A stretch of DNA of 64,000 bases, taken from Clostridiales bacterium. Lineage in GTDB: Bacteria; Bacillota; Clostridia; Oscillospirales; Oscillospiraceae. A program made the position numbers and the translations under genes. The stretch spans positions 62,001 to 126,000 of the forward strand of contig SFIL01000002.1 in the NCBI GenBank assembly GCA_004556205.1. The letters run 5' to 3'. The notes below the pieces were generated by a model that saw only the letters and a list, made by a program, of their open reading frames with translations, made no database searches and had not been told where the DNA came from. Shown piece after piece: positions 42,347 through 51,836 of the stretch (its first letter is position 1; the number at the start of each line of letters is the position of its first letter).

Positions 42347-42703
42347 TTATTCTTCAAATGTCAGCGGAACTTCCTTTGCGTCGTTCCAAAGGCGCTCCAA
42401 ATCATAAAACTCACGCGTTTCGTTCGTAAAAACATGGACGACCAGACAGCCGAAGTCCAGCAGTACCCATGTTCCGCCGCGATGTCCTTCGCGGTGCAGC
42501 AGCTCCTCACCCATTTTGTCCGTAACGGCTTCCTCTACGCTGTCGCAGAGCGTTTTGACATGGGTGTTGGAGGTGCCTGTGCAGATCAGAAAATAGTCTG
42601 CAATGCTGGTCACATCCGTGACCTCAAGCAGTTTAATGCCGAGGCCTTTATGATCACTGAGCACTTTTGCGGCATACATTGCGATGTCTTTCGGTGTATT
42701 CAT
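42347..42703 (-). CDS. rsfS: Ribosomal silencing factor RsfS
   Basis: A 118-residue protein that binds L14 and blocks 30S-50S joining under starvation. The conserved blocks are DVTSIADYFLICTG, GTWVLLDFGCLVVHVF and REFYDLERLWNDA. Length typical. Usually cotranscribed with nadD/yqeK, and that run lies upstream here, separated by the LCP gene and a hairpin. Confidence 0.96.
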   Translation of the reverse strand: MNTPKDIAMYAAKVLSDHKGLGIKLLEVTDVTSIADYFLICTGTSNTHVKTLCDSVEEAVTDKMGEELLHREGHRGGTWVLLDFGCLVVHVFTNETREFYDLERLWNDAKEVPLTFEE

Positions 42704-42814
42704 AATTTGCTCCCTTCTCCGCTCGTGCGGCGTTGGTATTTGTTTCGTTAGAGAATCTCTGAATCAATTTGCAAGCGCTGTCTACAAGAGATTTGGTTCC
42801 GAATTGAGGTTAGA

Positions 42815-42847
42815 AAACCGATTGAAATGTATCTTTTAATCGGTTTA
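42815..42847 (-). terminator. Terminator of the LCP gene, ACCGATT repeat copy 2
   Basis: Arms AAACCGATT / AATCGGTTT close a 14-base loop 17 bases past the LCP stop, followed by TTTTCT on the minus strand. The 28-base core matches copy 1 (4857-4884) at 25 of 28 positions, in opposite orientation. Confidence 0.75.
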
Positions 42848-42863
42848 TTGTATCAGAGCTTCC

Positions 42864-44222
42864 TTACGGCTCCGTAGGAGGATCGGTTTCGGGCGGCACC
42901 TCTGAAGAGGTTTCGGTCGGCTCGGGTCCCTCCGTGGGTGCGGTCGTCTCCTCGCTGCTCTCGTCGGAGCTTTCATCCGTGCTTTCGTCTGTACTCTCGT
43001 CGGTGCTCTCGTCTGTGTTCTCCTCGGTATTCTCTGTACTCTTGGTTTCGCTTGGCTTGTTATTCGTCTCGGTCGAGCTGCTGAAGCCGTAAGGATCGTA
43101 TTCTCCGCTGCCGCTGTCGCCGGTTTCCTGACGGAAGTTAATATCATAGATCGACAGTGCACCCTTCAGCGGATTAAAATGCTCGTTGAGCATTTCCAAC
43201 GCTTCCTCCGGATTGATCTCATAATAGCTCACGCCGTCAACCTTAATTGCCCCACCGGGCAGGGTGCCACTAAAGACAGAAGCGGTATCGACATTCTCCA
43301 GCAGATAGGCGAGATACGCCAAGTTTTCCGCAGTCAGATCGGTATCAGCCGATGCTGCAATTGTCTCTGCATTTTCGAGGTATTTTTTAGGGTTTTCCAG
43401 CAGCCTATCCAACAGCTTCAGTAAAAAGTCCCGCTGCACCGCGGCAGACGTAGCCTCCGCATCGGTATAGCCGTCACGATAGCAAAGAAGCTGCATGGCA
43501 TCCATCCCACTCAGTCGTTTCGTGCCTGCGGAAAGCGTCGAATACTTTGGCTCGTCCGGCACGGTAAATTCTACACCCCCGACCAGCTCGGTCATCGCCG
43601 TCACGGAGGCCTCGTCAAGCACAAAGTAATAATCCGCCTCGAAGCCCACCATGTTCTTGACCTTTTCCCGCACTGCCTGTGTGCCGCGCCCCTTTCCGTC
43701 ATCCGCCTCCTTGTACACGAGGCTCAGCTTCGGCGTGTCATAACTGCCGGCAACATAGGTATCGCGCGGGAAGCTCAGAAGTGCCGCCTCAGCCGTATGC
43801 ATATCGACGGAGAGAAGCATAATCGCGTCCATCTGCTTGTCGGACGGATTCAGGCCGATTAAAAGAATATTCAAACGGTCAGAAGCATTGCGGCTGACCG
43901 GTGCAGTCAGTTCCACGGGTACATTGACTGTCGAAGGCTGCACCGAACCGATTACATATTCTATATCTTCCGTGTGCGCCTGACTCGGAAAAACCACAGG
44001 TTCTGCGCTCTTACCGATCAGCGTCAGACACATCACGATCGCGCAGACGAAAATACAAATTGAACCCGCCAAAAGCAGCCGCGCCTTCATCCTGCCTTTG
44101 AGTCTGTCGTCTGACGTCTCCTCCGGCACAGGCTCAAGCGGCGCCTGCTCCAATTCTTGCGGTGCCTGCTGCTGCGGTTTTTGCGGCGCAGGGCGGCGCC
44201 TCTTGTTTCCGAATAGTTTCAT
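42864..44222 (-). CDS. LytR-CpsA-Psr (LCP) family cell-wall protein
   Basis: A 452-residue membrane protein. A Pro/Gln-rich cytoplasmic tail (1-45) precedes one membrane segment (about 47-72). The LCP domain follows from about 105, with DRLNILLIGLNPSDKQMDAI, the SFPRDTYV motif and GGVEFTVPDEP. LCP enzymes transfer teichoic acids or polysaccharides from lipid carriers to peptidoglycan outside the cell. The last 65 residues are Thr/Glu/Ser/Pro-rich with TDES repeats, probably a flexible wall spacer. Its start overlaps nadD/yqeK by four bases. Confidence 0.92.
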   Translation of the reverse strand: MKLFGNKRRRPAPQKPQQQAPQELEQAPLEPVPEETSDDRLKGRMKARLLLAGSICIFVCAIVMCLTLIGKSAEPVVFPSQAHTEDIEYVIGSVQPSTVNVPVELTAPVSRNASDRLNILLIGLNPSDKQMDAIMLLSVDMHTAEAALLSFPRDTYVAGSYDTPKLSLVYKEADDGKGRGTQAVREKVKNMVGFEADYYFVLDEASVTAMTELVGGVEFTVPDEPKYSTLSAGTKRLSGMDAMQLLCYRDGYTDAEATSAAVQRDFLLKLLDRLLENPKKYLENAETIAASADTDLTAENLAYLAYLLENVDTASVFSGTLPGGAIKVDGVSYYEINPEEALEMLNEHFNPLKGALSIYDINFRQETGDSGSGEYDPYGFSSSTETNNKPSETKSTENTEENTDESTDESTDESTDESSDESSEETTAPTEGPEPTETSSEVPPETDPPTEP

Positions 44223-45409
44223 TGCTTTTGCATCCTTTCTTCGATAAAGCGCAGGGCGGCAAGCGAATTTTTGTCAATCACGCGTCCGTTTGCGCGGAGC
44301 TGTGCAATCGACATCTCTAAGCCGCGCCGCAGGCCGAGATCAAGGCTCTGCGCAGTCAGAGTACGCAGCTCCTCAACGCCCGCAAAATTGCGGTTCGGCT
44401 CGATGTAATCCGCAAGATAGACGATCTTTTCCAAGTCCGTCATCTCCGCCTTGCCGGTTGTATGCCAATAAATTGCCTCATAAACCGCATCGTTTTCGCC
44501 GAATACCTCGCGGGCAATCGTTGCGCCCGTCTTTGCGTGAAGCAACTTCGGAGTTTCTCTTTCAAAATTATCTAATATCATAGCATATCTTTCGCATAAT
44601 TTCAACTGTTCCTCCGCGCTGAGCGCCTTAGTAATATCATGCAGAATTCCGGCACGTTCTGCGTCGGTGGCATTCGCGCCGTATTGCAGCGCGAGCTTTT
44701 TCGCCGTCATGCTGCAGCCCGCCACATGCGGTACACGCTTTGCCTTGTGCAGGCTAAGGCTGATCTCGGAAAGGCGTTGGAAAGGCAACGCTTTTAAGTC
44801 CGCGCCGCAGTAATAAAGCCGATTTCGGCGAATATACGCAAGCACTGCCTCGGAAAGATAATCTTCCGCACAGTCAAACGCCAGCATGGCGCGCACGGAG
44901 GTAGAGGAATGCGGAAGATAACGGTTTTCGACAAAAACTGTTCGCGCGCCGAAGGCGACAAGGAGTTTTTTCGCACACGCCTGCAGCTCTTCGGCATCAT
45001 CCGCATCCCGATGCGCAACCGCAAGCGTCGTCTCCTGCGCAATCCGTTCGGGATGATACCATGCGTCAAAGGAGAGGAACATATCCGTGCCCATCAGCAG
45101 GAACAGCTCGTCGTGCGGGTACATTTGCCTGATCTGCGCAACGGTCTCCGCAGTATAACTTCTGCCCGAGCGGCGAAGCTCCAAATCAAGAACCTGCACA
45201 TTTTCAAGCTCCTGCGCGGCAAGGCGCGTCATCTCCAAGCGATGCTCCGCCGCAGGAGAGTTCGCCGTCAGCTTCTTGTGCGGCGGAACGGCGGCAGGAA
45301 TCAGCAGCACGCAATCAAGCGCGAGCTTCTCCTGAAACTCCCGCACAGCCAACAAATGTCCCAAATGAGGCGGATTGAAGCTGCCGCCGAAAATGCCGAT
45401 TCTTGCCAT
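44219..45409 (-). CDS. nadD: NadD-YqeK fusion: nicotinate mononucleotide adenylyltransferase plus HD-domain hydrolase
   Basis: A 396-residue protein with two parts. Residues 1-201 are NadD: GIFGGSFNPPHLGHLL, PHKK and SSTSVRAML are the nucleotidyltransferase signatures; it makes deamido-NAD. Residues 205-396 are an HD-domain YqeK: AKRVPHVAGC, GILHDITKA, YWHTTGK and YLADYIEPNR carry the metal His/Asp residues. YqeK relatives cleave diadenosine tetraphosphate. In Bacillus these are two adjacent genes. No stop or start lies between the domains here. Confidence 0.95.
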   Translation of the reverse strand: MARIGIFGGSFNPPHLGHLLAVREFQEKLALDCVLLIPAAVPPHKKLTANSPAAEHRLEMTRLAAQELENVQVLDLELRRSGRSYTAETVAQIRQMYPHDELFLLMGTDMFLSFDAWYHPERIAQETTLAVAHRDADDAEELQACAKKLLVAFGARTVFVENRYLPHSSTSVRAMLAFDCAEDYLSEAVLAYIRRNRLYYCGADLKALPFQRLSEISLSLHKAKRVPHVAGCSMTAKKLALQYGANATDAERAGILHDITKALSAEEQLKLCERYAMILDNFERETPKLLHAKTGATIAREVFGENDAVYEAIYWHTTGKAEMTDLEKIVYLADYIEPNRNFAGVEELRTLTAQSLDLGLRRGLEMSIAQLRANGRVIDKNSLAALRFIEERMQKQ

Positions 45410-45426
45410 AACGAACGCCTTCTCTC

Positions 45427-45870
45427 TTATTTTTTGCCCGTTCTGCGGTCAATTGCCGCTTGGATCGCCGCTTGGCGGAAATATTCATTGCGTTTTTCGC
45501 GTGCCTCCTTCGCCTGACGGCGGCGTTCCTGCGCGCCGCGGCGGACGGGATTCGCGTTTTTCTTTTGCAGAGCGCGCGCCTGACGCGCCGCCTCCTGCGC
45601 TTTTTTCTCCGATTTTTTATACAGCACGAATTTTGAACCGACACACTGCACACCCTCGGCATGAAGTGCCTCGCACAGTGTGTCGCAAGCCTCCCGCGCC
45701 GTCAGGAGGGCGGCTTCCAGCACGCGTCCCTTAACAAGCTCGCGGGCCTCGAGCTGCGTGGCGGCTTCCGCGATTACATTCTCCGTAATGCCGCCCTTTC
45801 CGACCATGAGAGTTGTCTCTAAAGTGTTCGCCTCACTTCGAAGCTCAGCGCGCTGCTTACTTGTCAGCAT
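45427..45870 (-). CDS. yhbY: YhbY family ribosome-associated RNA-binding protein
   Basis: A 147-residue protein. The first 97 residues are a CRM/YhbY domain (MLTSKQRAELRSEANTLE, VGKGGITENV, CVGSKFVLYKK) that associates with pre-50S particles. A 45-residue Arg/Lys/Ala-rich tail follows, an extension over the usual 96-100. The longer open frame (to 46002) lies inside rdgB; ATG 45870 has GGAGAG upstream and overlaps rdgB by 14 bases. Confidence 0.93.
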   Translation of the reverse strand: MLTSKQRAELRSEANTLETTLMVGKGGITENVIAEAATQLEARELVKGRVLEAALLTAREACDTLCEALHAEGVQCVGSKFVLYKKSEKKAQEAARQARALQKKNANPVRRGAQERRRQAKEAREKRNEYFRQAAIQAAIDRRTGKK

Positions 45871-46465
45871 TTTCTCTCTCCTTCCTGACTTTCTCCGCAA
45901 AGGCGGCAAGCGCCCTTGCGCGGTGGGATATACGGTTTTTCCGTTCTGCGGGAAGCTGCGCAAACGTGCAAGCCTCCTCCGAAACATAAAATACGGGGTC
46001 ATAGCCGAAGCCGTTTTCCCCCTTCGGCGCGTGCAGGATTACGCCGGGGCACTCTCCTCTCGCGACGATCTTTTTGCCCTCTGGCGTCAAAAGCGTAATT
46101 ACGCTGACGAATTTTGCCGTACGGCGTTCATCGGGTACGTCCTGCATCCGCTCCAAAAGATACTCCAAGCGTTCACGATCCGTCCTGCATTTTTCGCCGC
46201 CGAAACGCGCCGAGTAGATTCCGGGCGCACCGTTCAGCGCGTCTACCATCAAGCCGGAATCGTCAGCAATCGTCGGAAGCCCACAGCAGTCCATGATGGT
46301 TCTTGCTTTAATATACGAATTCTCCTCAAAGGTCGTTCCGTTTTCGTTCGGCTCTACGGTAATGCCCATCTCTTTTTGAGAGACAACCTCCATACCGAGA
46401 GTCGTCAGAATCGCGCGAAGCTCCTCGAGCTTATGTGCATTATTGCTCGCAAGTACTATTCTCAT
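45857..46465 (-). CDS. rdgB: Non-canonical purine NTP pyrophosphatase (RdgB/HAM1)
   Basis: A 202-residue housecleaning enzyme that hydrolyses ITP, XTP and their deoxy forms. N-terminal MRIVLASNNAHKLEELRAIL, central LPTIADDSGLMVDALNGAPG and SARFGGE, and C-terminal FGYDPVFYV and ISHRARAL are the family blocks. Start at ATG 46465 overlaps the rph stop as ATGA; the longer frame to 46525 is inside rph. rph-rdgB pairing is widespread. Confidence 0.97.
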   Translation of the reverse strand: MRIVLASNNAHKLEELRAILTTLGMEVVSQKEMGITVEPNENGTTFEENSYIKARTIMDCCGLPTIADDSGLMVDALNGAPGIYSARFGGEKCRTDRERLEYLLERMQDVPDERRTAKFVSVITLLTPEGKKIVARGECPGVILHAPKGENGFGYDPVFYVSEEACTFAQLPAERKNRISHRARALAAFAEKVRKERENADK

Positions 46466-47178
46466 TCCAATGCCCCCAAACAGCGGCGTTGCATCTGTGT
46501 CAGCAGAGCGTTGCCTTTTCTGCACAGGGAGACAAGCTTGCGCTGCTCCTCTACCGAGAAGGGTCTTCCCTCTCCCGTCGCCTGTAATTCGATGATGTCG
46601 CCCTCCGCCGTCATAACGCAGTTGAGATCGACCAGCGCACGGGAATCCTCCTCATAGCACAGGTCGAGCATCGCCTCGTTGCGCACAATGCCGGCAGAGA
46701 CGCCCGCGACATAGGTGCGCACAGGCATTGTTTGGATTTTTCCCTCATTGAGCAACTTGCGGCACGCCAGCGTCAGCGCGATAAAGCCTCCCGTGACGGA
46801 TGCTGTTCTTGTGCCGCCGTCTCCCTGCAATACATCACAGTCGATTGTGATGGTGTAGCCCTCAAGCGCCTGCAGATCGACCGCGCTGCGCAGGCTTCTG
46901 CCGATCAGTCGCTGAATCTCCGCACTGCGCGGAGAGAGCTTCAGCTTAGAGATGTCACGCTTACTCCGCTCGCGGTTTGCACGGGGCAGCATCGAATACT
47001 CCGCCGTAATCCAACCGCCGGAGGTAACATGCGGCGGGACACGGTTCTCAATCGACGCGTTGGACAGCACCATCGTATCTCCGACTTCGATCAAGCAGCT
47101 TCCCTCTGCGAATTTCGTAAATCCGAGGGTCGCCTTGACCTTGCGCATTTCATCTGCGGCTCTGCCGTCGTTTCTCAT
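46462..47178 (-). CDS. rph: Ribonuclease PH
   Basis: A 238-residue phosphate-dependent exoribonuclease that trims tRNA 3' ends. MRNDGRAADEMRKVKATLGF, the GWITAEYSMLPRAN block with RSKRDIS, and CDVLQGDGGTRTASVTGG are conserved. DLCYEEDSRALVDLN supplies active-site Asp residues. Good GGAGG before the ATG. It follows ftsY by 10 bases. Confidence 0.97.
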   Translation of the reverse strand: MRNDGRAADEMRKVKATLGFTKFAEGSCLIEVGDTMVLSNASIENRVPPHVTSGGWITAEYSMLPRANRERSKRDISKLKLSPRSAEIQRLIGRSLRSAVDLQALEGYTITIDCDVLQGDGGTRTASVTGGFIALTLACRKLLNEGKIQTMPVRTYVAGVSAGIVRNEAMLDLCYEEDSRALVDLNCVMTAEGDIIELQATGEGRPFSVEEQRKLVSLCRKGNALLTQMQRRCLGALE

Positions 47179-47188
47179 ATTTGCCTCC

Positions 47189-48094
47189 TTAAATCAGTGC
47201 ATCCACAAAGCTGCGGGCGTCAAAGGGCATCAGATCATCCATCTGCTCACCCACGCCGATATACTTTACGGGAATTTGCAGCTCGTCGGCTACGGCAATG
47301 ACAATTCCGCCCTTTGCCGTTCCGTCGAGCTTGGTCAGTGCAATCGCCGTCACGCCCGCAATCTCCTTAAACTGCTTTGCCTGCATCAAGCCGTTTTGTC
47401 CCGTCGTGCCGTCAAGCACCAAAAGGACCTCCTTGTCGGCCTCTGGCAGTTCTCGGTCGATGATGCGCGAAATTTTCCCCAGCTCGTTCATCAGGTTGGT
47501 CTTATTATGCAGTCTTCCCGCTGTATCGCACAAAATAACATCGGTGCCGCGCGCCTTTGCCGCAGAGATTGCATCATAGACCACGGCGGCGGGGTCTGCG
47601 CCCTCATGCTGGCGCACAATCTCCGTGCCCGAACGGTTTGCCCAAATCTCAAGCTGATCCGCAGCAGCCGCGCGGAAGGTATCGCCGGCACAGAGCAATA
47701 CGCGCTTACCCTGTGCGCTGAGACTGTGTGCCAGCTTACCGATGGTCGTCGTCTTGCCGACGCCGTTGACGCCGATGACAAGGATGACAGAAGGCTTCGT
47801 GCCGATATGCAGCGCCGTGTCTCCCACATTCAGTGTCTCAACAAGGATGTCCTTGAGGGCTTCGTGAATTTCCTCCGCTCCACGGAGCTTTTGCTCTTTC
47901 ACCCGCTCACGGAGCTTTTCGACGACCTTGCAGGAAGTCTCCACGCCGATGTCGGCAAGGATCATACTCTCCTCCAGTTCCTCGTAAAACTCCTCATTTG
48001 CACCCGTAAAAGAGTCAAAGATGCCGCCGAGCGTTGCAGCGATTGCCGTTCTGGTCTTTTTCAGACCGTTCTTGATTTTTTCGAAAAAACCCAT
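47189..48094 (-). CDS. ftsY: Signal recognition particle receptor FtsY
   Basis: A 301-residue SRP GTPase that docks ribosome-nascent chains at the membrane. N domain is helical (GFFEKIKNGLKKTRTAIAA). G1 GVNGVGKTTTIGKLA lies near residue 107. Further motifs are DTFRAAAADQLE, DTAGRLHNKTNLM and TKLDGTAKGG. The acidic A domain is absent, normal in Firmicutes. It follows smc by 50 bases. Confidence 0.97.
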   Translation of the reverse strand: MGFFEKIKNGLKKTRTAIAATLGGIFDSFTGANEEFYEELEESMILADIGVETSCKVVEKLRERVKEQKLRGAEEIHEALKDILVETLNVGDTALHIGTKPSVILVIGVNGVGKTTTIGKLAHSLSAQGKRVLLCAGDTFRAAAADQLEIWANRSGTEIVRQHEGADPAAVVYDAISAAKARGTDVILCDTAGRLHNKTNLMNELGKISRIIDRELPEADKEVLLVLDGTTGQNGLMQAKQFKEIAGVTAIALTKLDGTAKGGIVIAVADELQIPVKYIGVGEQMDDLMPFDARSFVDALI

Positions 48095-48144
48095 ATTTTT
48101 CTCCTGTCTGCCGCAGTTTCTGCGGTTATATCTGATAAAATCAG

Positions 48145-51100
48145 TTATCTTTCCGTAATAATATCGAGCTGACGCTCCATCTCGTTGAGGTCGAGATGCA
48201 GAATCTTCGAAATGCCCTGCTCCTGCATCGTCACACCGTAGAGCACATCCGCCGCCTCCATCGTGCCGCGGCGGTGCGTGATCACGATAAACTGCGTCTT
48301 CTGACTGAAGCCGCGCAAATAGCTTGCAAAGCGCTCGACATTTCGGTCGTCCAGCGCCGCGTCAATTTCATCAAGCATACAGAAGGGCGTTGGGCGCACC
48401 TTCAGAATTGCAAAGTACAGCGCGATGGCAACAAACGCTTTTTCGCCGCCAGAGAGAAGAGTGATGGTCTTGAGCTGCTTGCCGGGCGGCTGAACGCGGA
48501 TTTCGATGCCGCAGGTCAGCGGCTCGTTCGCGTCCTCCAGCTCCAGCGACGCCTTGCCGCCGCCGAACATCTCGGTAAAGGTCTGCCCGAAATAGGTATT
48601 GATCTTCGCGAACTCCGTTGTGAATATCTCCGTCATCTGCTTCGTGATATCGCTGATAATGCCCTCTAAGTCGCGCTTTGAGGTCAGAACATCGTCGCGC
48701 TGCCCCGTCAAATACTCATAGCGTTCATTGACGCGCGCAAATTCCTCAATTGCACCGAGATTTGGCGTACCGAGTGCTGAGATCCTGCGTTTCAGCTCCG
48801 CAACGCGCTTTTGCGCCATTCCGACGTTTTCAATCTCAGCCGCCGCCTGCGGGGCGGTCGAGCGTGTCAGCTCATAGGAGTCCCAAAGCTTATCAATGAT
48901 CTGCTTCTCTTCCATCTCCGCAGCGGTCTTTTTCGCCTCGAGGCGGGCGCTCTCACGCTCCATGTTGAGGATGTCGCGGCTCTTGTTCTGCGCGTCCTTC
49001 TCGGTCGAGGTCTTTCGCGCCTCGACCTGCTGGCGCTCCTCCAATGCGGTTTTCAAGCTCTCACGCTGCTTTTGCGCCGCCTCAAGCTGCGCTTGCAGTT
49101 CCTCTTCCCGCTGTGCAATCTGCGCAAGCAGGGTGTCATTTTCTTTCGTATAAGTCGCAATCAAGGCAGTCTTCTGCGCGCGGTCGCCGCGCATGGCAAG
49201 CTCCAGTCCGCGCAGGCGGCTGATCGAGTCGGTTGCCGTTGCACGCTCCGCCTCCAATGCGGCAGAATCCATGCGAATGGACGTCATTCTCTCGGAAATG
49301 CGGCTGCTCTGCTCTGCCGCGACGCTTTGACCGTCCGAGACGACCGCAAGCTCCCGCTCTGTCTCGGATATTTGACGCTCCAAAGCAGTGATTTGCTCCT
49401 GTAATGTCGCCTGCCGCGTCTGATCCGACAATGTCCGTTCCTGCAAGGCGCGAAGCTCGTTCTCCGAAGAGGCAACCGCATCGCCGATCGCTCCCGCGAG
49501 GGCGGCGTATTGTTTCTCTTCACCCGCAAGGCGTAGGGCGTTATCCTCCGCCTCACGAAGCTTCTCCGTCTCTGTCGAAAGCTCAAACTCGACCTGCTGT
49601 GCAAGCCGTTCCGCCTCTGCAAGTGCAACTTTCAGAGCAGCTTGCCGTTCCTGTGTGTCCGCAAGAAGCTTTCGCAGGCGTTCGATCTCGTTTGCACGCG
49701 AGAGAATACCCGCGTTTTTGCTCACCGAGCCGCCTGTCATCGAACCGCCGGCATTGATGACCTGCCCGTCGAGGGTGACGATACGGAAGCGGTGACCGTA
49801 ACGGTCCGCCATTGCAATGGCAGCGTCCATATCCTCAACCACGACGGTTTTTCCCAACAGGTTGGAGAGAATGCTGCGGTAGACATCGTCGCATTTGACC
49901 AACTCGGACGCGACGCCGACAAAGCCGCGGCACGCCTCCACGCCGCGCTCATTCCATTCTTTCCCGCGGAGCACGGAGATCGGCAAAAAGGTCGCACGGC
50001 CGACATCGTTTCGTTTCAGATATTGAATTGCCGTCTTTGCCGCTTGCTCATCCGATACAACAATCTGCTGCATCGCGCTGCCAAGCGCGATTTCGACGGC
50101 GATTGTATAACGGTCCTCCGTGCGGATGAGTTTAGACACGGGACCGTGAACGCCGCGCAGGAAACCGCGCTGACTCTGCTGCATCACAACACGGACAGCT
50201 TTGGAAAAGCCCTCGTATTCGCGCTCCATCTCCTCAAAGAGCTTCAAGCGCGAAGTCGTCGTTTCAAGTGCAACAGCCGTATCGGAAACCTGCTTCCGCA
50301 AGCCGTCGCGCTTTTCCGTCCTTGCCTTACTGCGCAGGCGGTAACCCTCAATCGTATTATTGCAGGCTGTTATTTCTTCACGCGCCTCGGAAAGCGCTTT
50401 TTGCGCCTCTGCAAGCCGTGTTTCCGCTTCCTGTTTACGCGCGGCGGCAGCGGCACAGTCCGACTTGACCTGTTCGCACCGTTCCTCGCTCTGCTTGAGA
50501 GCGTCCTCGACGGCGGAGAGATCGGCAGTTCTTGCAGAAAGCGTACTGCGCAAATTCTCCTGCCGATTGCGCAGCTCTAAATAGTGCTTTGTCATGCCGT
50601 CAGCAGAATCGGCGAGGCGTCTGCCCTCCGTTTCGGCTGCCTGCAGCTGCTCGGAGAGCTTTTGCGTCTCCTCTGCAATTTCACGCACACGTTGTTCCAA
50701 AGCTTGAATCTGCTCACCGATGCCGCCGCTTCTTGTCTCCTGCTCTGTCAGCTCATTCTTTATCCGCTCAATATTGGCAAGGCAGTTCTCGCTGTTTGTG
50801 CGCAGGACTGCGATTGCGCTCTGCACCGACTGCGTCTGCGCGTCTGCTTGTGCAATCTGTTCGCGCAGACCGTCAATCTGCATATCGCGGTTGTGCAGGT
50901 CAAAGGAAAGCGTCTCTGCCGTCACATAGAGCTGATCGAGCGCTGTATGCTCCTGCTGCAGGATGAAAGCGGCAGAGTGGTAGTCCTCCTCCGCTTTGCG
51001 CGCCGTAGCGCTCAGTTTTTCCAGCGTGTGCAGCCATAAAGCGACCTCAAAGCCCTTTAGTTCGTCACGGTAGGCAAGGAATTTTTTTGCCTTTTCCGAC

Positions 51101-51723
51101 TGCTCACGCAACGGCTCGACCTGTAATTCCAGCTCAGAAATCTTATCCCCGATGCGCAGAAGGTTGTCCTCGGTATTGGCAAGACGTCGCTCCGTTTCCT
51201 CCTTACGGTGGCGGTATTTCGAGATGCCCGCCGCCTCTTCAAAGATCTCACGGCGGTCGGTGCTCTTGACCGAGAGAATCTCGTCGATCCGTCCCTGACT
51301 GATATTGGAATACCCCTCGCGACCAAGGCCGGTGTCCATGAACAATTCATTGATATCACGCAGGCGGACAGACTGCTTGTTGATATAGTATTCGCTTTCG
51401 CCCGAGCGATAATACCGGCGGGTAATCACCATCTCATCCGCATCGTAGCGCAGGGTACGGTCGGAATTATCCAGCACGAGTGTTGCCTCGGCAAAGCCCA
51501 CCTGCGCACGTTTTTCCGTACCGCCGAAAATGACATCCTCCATCTTCTGCCCGCGCAGGGAGCGAGAGTTCTGCTCGCCCATGACCCATCGGATCGCGTC
51601 GGAAATATTCGATTTTCCGCTGCCGTTTGGTCCGACAATCGCAGTAATGTCGTGTCCAAAGCCGACGATCGTCCGATCGGGGAACGATTTAAAGCCCTGA
51701 ATCTCGAGATGTTTCAGATACAT
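48145..51723 (-). CDS. smc: Chromosome segregation protein SMC
   Basis: A 1192-residue condensin ATPase. Walker A GPNGSGKSNISDAI is near residue 32. Long coiled coils flank the hinge (about 515-640, GVHGPVSKLIRTEDRYTIAV). The C-terminal head has the signature LLSGGEKAFVAIAL and Walker B FCMLDEIDAALDD. I start at MYLKHLEIQGFKSF, ATG 51723, with AGGAG upstream; the longer frame passes into upstream rnc-smc spacing. Gene order rnc-smc-ftsY is usual. Confidence 0.97.
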   Translation of the reverse strand: MYLKHLEIQGFKSFPDRTIVGFGHDITAIVGPNGSGKSNISDAIRWVMGEQNSRSLRGQKMEDVIFGGTEKRAQVGFAEATLVLDNSDRTLRYDADEMVITRRYYRSGESEYYINKQSVRLRDINELFMDTGLGREGYSNISQGRIDEILSVKSTDRREIFEEAAGISKYRHRKEETERRLANTEDNLLRIGDKISELELQVEPLREQSEKAKKFLAYRDELKGFEVALWLHTLEKLSATARKAEEDYHSAAFILQQEHTALDQLYVTAETLSFDLHNRDMQIDGLREQIAQADAQTQSVQSAIAVLRTNSENCLANIERIKNELTEQETRSGGIGEQIQALEQRVREIAEETQKLSEQLQAAETEGRRLADSADGMTKHYLELRNRQENLRSTLSARTADLSAVEDALKQSEERCEQVKSDCAAAAARKQEAETRLAEAQKALSEAREEITACNNTIEGYRLRSKARTEKRDGLRKQVSDTAVALETTTSRLKLFEEMEREYEGFSKAVRVVMQQSQRGFLRGVHGPVSKLIRTEDRYTIAVEIALGSAMQQIVVSDEQAAKTAIQYLKRNDVGRATFLPISVLRGKEWNERGVEACRGFVGVASELVKCDDVYRSILSNLLGKTVVVEDMDAAIAMADRYGHRFRIVTLDGQVINAGGSMTGGSVSKNAGILSRANEIERLRKLLADTQERQAALKVALAEAERLAQQVEFELSTETEKLREAEDNALRLAGEEKQYAALAGAIGDAVASSENELRALQERTLSDQTRQATLQEQITALERQISETERELAVVSDGQSVAAEQSSRISERMTSIRMDSAALEAERATATDSISRLRGLELAMRGDRAQKTALIATYTKENDTLLAQIAQREEELQAQLEAAQKQRESLKTALEERQQVEARKTSTEKDAQNKSRDILNMERESARLEAKKTAAEMEEKQIIDKLWDSYELTRSTAPQAAAEIENVGMAQKRVAELKRRISALGTPNLGAIEEFARVNERYEYLTGQRDDVLTSKRDLEGIISDITKQMTEIFTTEFAKINTYFGQTFTEMFGGGKASLELEDANEPLTCGIEIRVQPPGKQLKTITLLSGGEKAFVAIALYFAILKVRPTPFCMLDEIDAALDDRNVERFASYLRGFSQKTQFIVITHRRGTMEAADVLYGVTMQEQGISKILHLDLNEMERQLDIITER

Positions 51724-51836
51724 TGGTAGAATACTCCTATTGTATTTTGCAATATGGTATTGTACCAAATATTGCGATGAAATGCAAGCAGAAAGCACAT
51801 TTTCTGCACAGGATGCAAAAAATTCGGACTGTTTTT

